From Bryobacterales bacterium (lineage in GTDB: Bacteria; Acidobacteriota; Terriglobia; Bryobacterales; Bryobacteraceae): DNA of 9,586 nt. Under the pieces are notes generated by a model, which searched no databases, was not told the origin of the DNA, and saw nothing but the letters and a program-made list of their open reading frames with translations. This document shows, piece after piece, positions 7,216 to 9,586 of the stretch. The position numbers were made by a program, and so were the translations under genes. The stretch is from the NCBI GenBank assembly GCA_020853155.1, contig JADYZL010000249.1, positions 1 through 9,586 on the forward strand, written 5' to 3'. The stretch's first letter is position 1. Each line of letters begins with the position of its first letter.

Positions 7216-7833
7216 ATGCGGAAACCGGGCAGCACCGAGCGGACGAGGGTGGCAGCCCCTGCCACGCCTGAACCATCGGTGGGCGCGGTGTTCGGAGAAA
7301 TGGCGCGGCATCCGGCCCACTACTTCGTCGCCAAATGGAATTGGAAATCCGCACTGACGAGTGCGCTGATCCGGGGTGTGCTTTTCTTCGCAACCAACCT
7401 CACCGCGGGCTTTCGCGCGGCATCCTGGGCACTGCTGCTGCAATTTGCCTTTCGTGCGGGAACGTCGGGCTTCTGGGGCGCTTTCATTCAGGCGATGCGG
7501 CATGCCCAGCCACGCTGGTTGGCCGGTCTGGTGGTAGGCGTCGGTCTATCCGCCGTCGTGCATGGTCTCGAACTGCTCGTGCATTGGCTGGGAGGCACGC
7601 CAGAGTTGAAGCGCAGCGTCGCCGTCTCCATCGGCTTTACCGTGGTGGCAAGCTTTTTCAACTTGTACATCATGCAGCGGAATGCGTTGCTCGTGGGGGA
7701 GCATGCGCAATCGCTCGCGAGAGACATGGCGGCCATGCCGCGGCTCATCGCTGGCTTTCTGGTGTGGCCTTTCACCTTGTTGTATCGTGCATTCCGCCCG
7801 ATTGAGGCGTCGTCCATCCCCGACGAGGAGTGA
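7216..7833 (+). CDS. Unassigned multi-pass membrane protein
   Basis: A 205-residue protein I cannot assign to a family. Residues 1-45 are polar and basic with a Pro/Ala-rich start. Hydrophobic segments lie at about 46-62, 66-80, 101-125, 133-153 and 176-193, suggesting four or five inner-membrane helices. The tail (194-205) is short, ending in acidic IPDEE. Some intramembrane residues could be functional, such as H116 and E119 in VVHGLELL and N149 in FFNLYI, but no catalytic motif is recognised. The ATG at 7216 has only a weak GAGAG just upstream; the Met at 7300, preceded by GGAG at 2 bases, is an alternative start. It is divergent from hemQ and convergent with yqeY. Reading-frame length and G/C-rich third positions fit a real gene. 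A heme-related role is only a guess from position. Confidence 0.75.
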   Translation: MRKPGSTERTRVAAPATPEPSVGAVFGEMARHPAHYFVAKWNWKSALTSALIRGVLFFATNLTAGFRAASWALLLQFAFRAGTSGFWGAFIQAMRHAQPRWLAGLVVGVGLSAVVHGLELLVHWLGGTPELKRSVAVSIGFTVVASFFNLYIMQRNALLVGEHAQSLARDMAAMPRLIAGFLVWPFTLLYRAFRPIEASSIPDEE

Positions 7834-7838
7834 GCGCT

Positions 7839-7864
7839 GAAGCCTTCGGCATGGGCCGGGCTTC
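7839..7864. terminator. Hairpin between convergent membrane-protein gene and yqeY
   Basis: GAAGCC (7839-7844) pairs with GGCTTC (7859-7864), and inside it CGGC (7847-7850) pairs with GCCG (7855-7858). The loop is ATGG and there is a TT bulge, giving 10 bp of stem in 26 bases. It lies wholly in the 40-bp gap between two facing stop codons, where a bidirectional terminator is expected. Neither side has a T-run, so its strength is uncertain. Confidence 0.4.
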
Positions 7865-7873
7865 GTATCGAAG

Positions 7874-8329
7874 TTATCCACCCAACCGGGAACGAACCCG
7901 CTCGCTCAGCGCCTTGCCGTCGACGCGCTTCCCCGCAAGTTTCGCCTGTACCGCCTTCATCATCGCGCCCAGGTCTTTCAGGGAGCTGGCGCCGGTCTCC
8001 GCAACCGCCGATTCGATCGCGGCCGACAGCTCTTCCTCCGTGGGCGCCGATGGCATGTAGCTCTCGATAATGAGCGCTTCCTGCTCCTCCTGCAGCGCCG
8101 AATCCTCGCGCCCGCCCTGGCGGAACATCTCCGCCGCCTCATGCCGCTGCTTGAGGAGCGAACTAAGCACCTGCAGCTCCGCATTCTCGTCGAAGGGCTT
8201 GTTCGCATCGGCCCTGGCCTTGGTGAGGGCGGTCTTAATCATGCGGATCGCGTCCAGCCGCACCTGCTCCTTGGCCTTCATCGCGGCCACCATATCCTGC
8301 TGTATCTGATCGAGGAGTGCCATACCCAT
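7874..8329 (-). CDS. yqeY: YqeY/GatB-tail domain protein
   Basis: A 151-residue, mostly helical cytoplasmic protein matching the YqeY family in full length. Visible family features are the start LLDQIQQDMVAAMKAKE, then RLDAIRMIKTAL, the RHEAAEMFRQGGR segment, EEQEALIIESYMP, and the C-terminal GAMMKAVQAKLAGKRVDGKALS. The C-terminal half resembles the tail domain of GatB, which contacts tRNA in the Asp-tRNA-Asn/Glu-tRNA-Gln amidotransferase. The free-standing protein is thought to bind tRNA or act in tRNA-dependent amidation, but its role is not settled. Two nearby starts are possible: ATG at 8329, or ATG at 8323, which fits the usual family N-terminus (MALLDQ) slightly better. Neither has a good Shine-Dalgarno sequence. 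It faces the membrane-protein gene and is divergent from serA. Confidence 0.9.
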   Translation of the reverse strand: MGMALLDQIQQDMVAAMKAKEQVRLDAIRMIKTALTKARADANKPFDENAELQVLSSLLKQRHEAAEMFRQGGREDSALQEEQEALIIESYMPSAPTEEELSAAIESAVAETGASSLKDLGAMMKAVQAKLAGKRVDGKALSERVRSRLGG

Positions 8330-8332
8330 TTG

Positions 8333-8362
8333 CTATTCTAAGGGATTCCGGCGGTTTTCCAT
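8333..8362 (-). CDS. Putative nine-residue leader ORF upstream of yqeY
   Basis: ATG at 8362-8360 opens a nine-codon frame (MENRRNPLE) ending in TAG at 8335-8333, three bases before the yqeY ATG at 8329 and in the same frame. A purine-rich GGAAGGGGAAG lies 6 bases before this ATG. That is a better ribosome-binding site than any before yqeY itself, so re-initiation or coupling into yqeY is possible. Short ORFs arise by chance, and the TAGAAT across its end could instead be a -10 box for a leaderless yqeY transcript. Confidence 0.25.
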   Translation of the reverse strand: MENRRNPLE

Positions 8363-8433
8363 CGTCGTCTTCCCCTTCCGGTAAGCGGCAAATTCGTTTT
8401 TCAGCCGTCTGGATCGATAGGATTCCTCCTCCA
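8363..8433. promoter_or_regulatory. Divergent intergenic region between yqeY and serA
   Basis: Both promoters should lie in the 104 bp between the two starts (8330-8433). For serA, TAGGAT at 8418-8423 is a weak -10-like match without a clear -35, and AGGA at 8419-8422 is a weak Shine-Dalgarno sequence 11 bases from the ATG. I see no serine-responsive riboswitch or recognisable operator. Confidence 0.3.
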
Positions 8434-9586
8434 ATGAACATCCTTATTGCCGAGCCATTATCCCCCGCCGGACTGGCGATCTTAGAGAAGAACACCGATT
8501 GGAACATCATCGTTTCGAGCCCCAAGGAGTATGAGGCGCACCTGGCCGACGCGGACGCGCTCGTCGTCCGCAGCGCGGTGAAGGTCACCAAGGACGTGCT
8601 GGCGAAAGCACCCAAGCTGAAGGCCATCGGCCGCGCCGGCGTGGGCGTTGACAACGTGGATCTGAACGCAGCCACGGAAGCCGGCGTGATCGTGATGAAC
8701 ACGCCCGGCGGCAACTCCATTTCCGTCGCCGAGCACACCCTTGCGCTCATGCTGGCAATGGCCCGTTTCGTGCCCCAGGCTACGGAATCCACCAAGAGCG
8801 GCAAGTGGGAAAAGAAGAAATTCATCGGGAACGAATTGCGTGAAAAGACCCTGGGGTTGATCGGTCTCGGGACCATCGGCCGCGGCGTCGTACAGCGTGC
8901 GAACGCCTTCGAGATGAAGATTCTGGCTCATGACCCGTTTGTCAATCCGGAGAGCGTGGCGGCGATGAACGTCACGCTGGTGAGCCTCGACGAGCTTTAC
9001 GCGCAGAGCGATTTCATCAGCCTCCACACCGCGCTCACGCCGGAAACCCGGGGTATGATCGGCGCCGCCGCGATCGGGAAGATGAAGCCCGGCGTTCGGA
9101 TCGTCAACTGCGCGCGCGGCGAGTTGATTGACTATGCTGCGTTGCTCGAAGGCTTGGAATCCGGCAAAGTGGGTGGGGCCGCGCTCGACGTGTTCGAGAA
9201 GGAACCCACCACCGGCGAAGAACCGTTTCTGAAGTTCCCCAACGTCATCGCCACGCCTCATATTGCGGCATCCACGGAGGAAGCCCAGGAAATCGTGGGT
9301 GTCCGCATTGCCCAGCAACTGAGCGATTACCTGCGCGACGGCGTCGCCATAAACGCGGTAAACATGCCGCAGTTGTCTCCGGCGGAGTACAAGTCCGTTG
9401 AGCCCTTTATGCTGCTCGCGCAACGTCTGGGCGAGTTCGCCGCCCACATCGCCGAGGGAAACATGGTGGCAATCCGCATCACGTACCACGGTCACGTTGC
9501 CGATAATACGCAGTTGATTCGGAATGCCGGTGTCGTCGGAGCGCTGCGCCGCTCCGGTGAGCGGGTGAACGTCGTGAACGCCATGC
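8434..9586 (+). CDS. serA: D-3-phosphoglycerate dehydrogenase (3' end beyond window)
   Basis: The first 384 codons of the enzyme that oxidises 3-phosphoglycerate to 3-phosphohydroxypyruvate with NAD+, the first step of serine synthesis. The frame is open to the window edge. Residues 1-100 hold the substrate-binding domain start (RSAVKVT at 46-52, GRAGVGVDN at 66-74). The Rossmann domain shows GLGTIG at 144-149 with D167 closing the next strand. Catalytic residues are R228 (NCARGE), E257 (FEKEP) and H276 (PHIAAST), with the spacing of the human enzyme (R236, E265, H283). From about residue 311 the chain continues into a domain like the ASB (allosteric substrate-binding) domain of long type 1 PGDHs, so a full protein near 525-530 residues with a C-terminal ACT domain is expected. 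The start is placed by the family N-terminus (MNILIAEPL). Confidence 0.95.
   Translation, partial: MNILIAEPLSPAGLAILEKNTDWNIIVSSPKEYEAHLADADALVVRSAVKVTKDVLAKAPKLKAIGRAGVGVDNVDLNAATEAGVIVMNTPGGNSISVAEHTLALMLAMARFVPQATESTKSGKWEKKKFIGNELREKTLGLIGLGTIGRGVVQRANAFEMKILAHDPFVNPESVAAMNVTLVSLDELYAQSDFISLHTALTPETRGMIGAAAIGKMKPGVRIVNCARGELIDYAALLEGLESGKVGGAALDVFEKEPTTGEEPFLKFPNVIATPHIAASTEEAQEIVGVRIAQQLSDYLRDGVAINAVNMPQLSPAEYKSVEPFMLLAQRLGEFAAHIAEGNMVAIRITYHGHVADNTQLIRNAGVVGALRRSGERVNVVNAM

Noticed and set aside
7145..7393. Upstream extension of hemQ to an ATG at 7393
   Set aside because: It would overlap the divergent membrane-protein gene, adds a Ser/Arg-rich stretch foreign to HemQ, and lacks the AGGAGG found at 7145-7150.
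7874..7882. DnaA-box-like TTATCCACC
   Set aside because: A single near match at the end of yqeY, with no cluster of boxes, no AT-rich region and no origin-type neighbours.
8482..9495. Minus-strand frame (337 codons) opposite serA
   Set aside because: serA on the plus strand has all catalytic residues in the right spacing; the antisense translation resembles no family.

Overview
The window is GC-rich (about 60% by eye), densely packed bacterial chromosomal DNA. It has eight genes or gene fragments whose family I can name, plus one unassigned membrane protein gene. Three features together suggest an Acidobacteriota genome, perhaps the Solibacter/Bryobacter lineage: a Tat-exported Gfo/Idh/MocA oxidoreductase, a YncE-associated type of alkaline-phosphatase-superfamily protein, and a HemQ of the Firmicutes-like type in what looks like a diderm. 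This placement is inferred from gene content and protein style, not from a marker gene, and is of moderate confidence. I see no mobile element, CRISPR array, tRNA, rRNA or phage gene.

Layout from left to right. (1) Bases 1-593 hold the 3' end of a phosphoesterase gene (+). (2) Bases 667-1953 hold a Tat-signal Gfo/Idh/MocA oxidoreductase (+), whose stop is only 9 bp from the stop of the next, convergent gene. (3) A minus-strand block follows: hemQ (7144-6230), a sugar-phosphate isomerase/epimerase-like TIM barrel (6155-5319), asnS (5322-4000, with a 4-bp ATGA overlap with the isomerase gene), a 222-bp structured spacer, then bipA/typA (3777-1963). The spacer carries a possible terminator hairpin, a perfect TATAAT box and a hairpin-rich leader, so bipA is probably transcribed separately from the hemQ-isomerase-asnS group. 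(4) An unassigned multi-pass membrane protein gene (7216-7833, +) is divergent from hemQ. It is convergent with a yqeY gene (8329-7874, -) across a 40-bp spacer that contains a GC-rich hairpin. (5) serA (+) starts at 8434 and runs off the right edge, divergent from yqeY across 104 bp.

Most genes are housekeeping: translation (asnS, bipA, probably yqeY), the last step of coproporphyrin-dependent heme synthesis (hemQ) and serine synthesis (serA). Two others look like Acidobacteriota-type carbohydrate or phosphate-ester enzymes. I found no convincing new multi-gene system. The best leads are small: the alternating complementary arms in the bipA leader, a nine-codon mini-ORF directly ahead of yqeY, the unknown membrane protein beside hemQ, and the translational coupling of a TIM-barrel isomerase gene to asnS.
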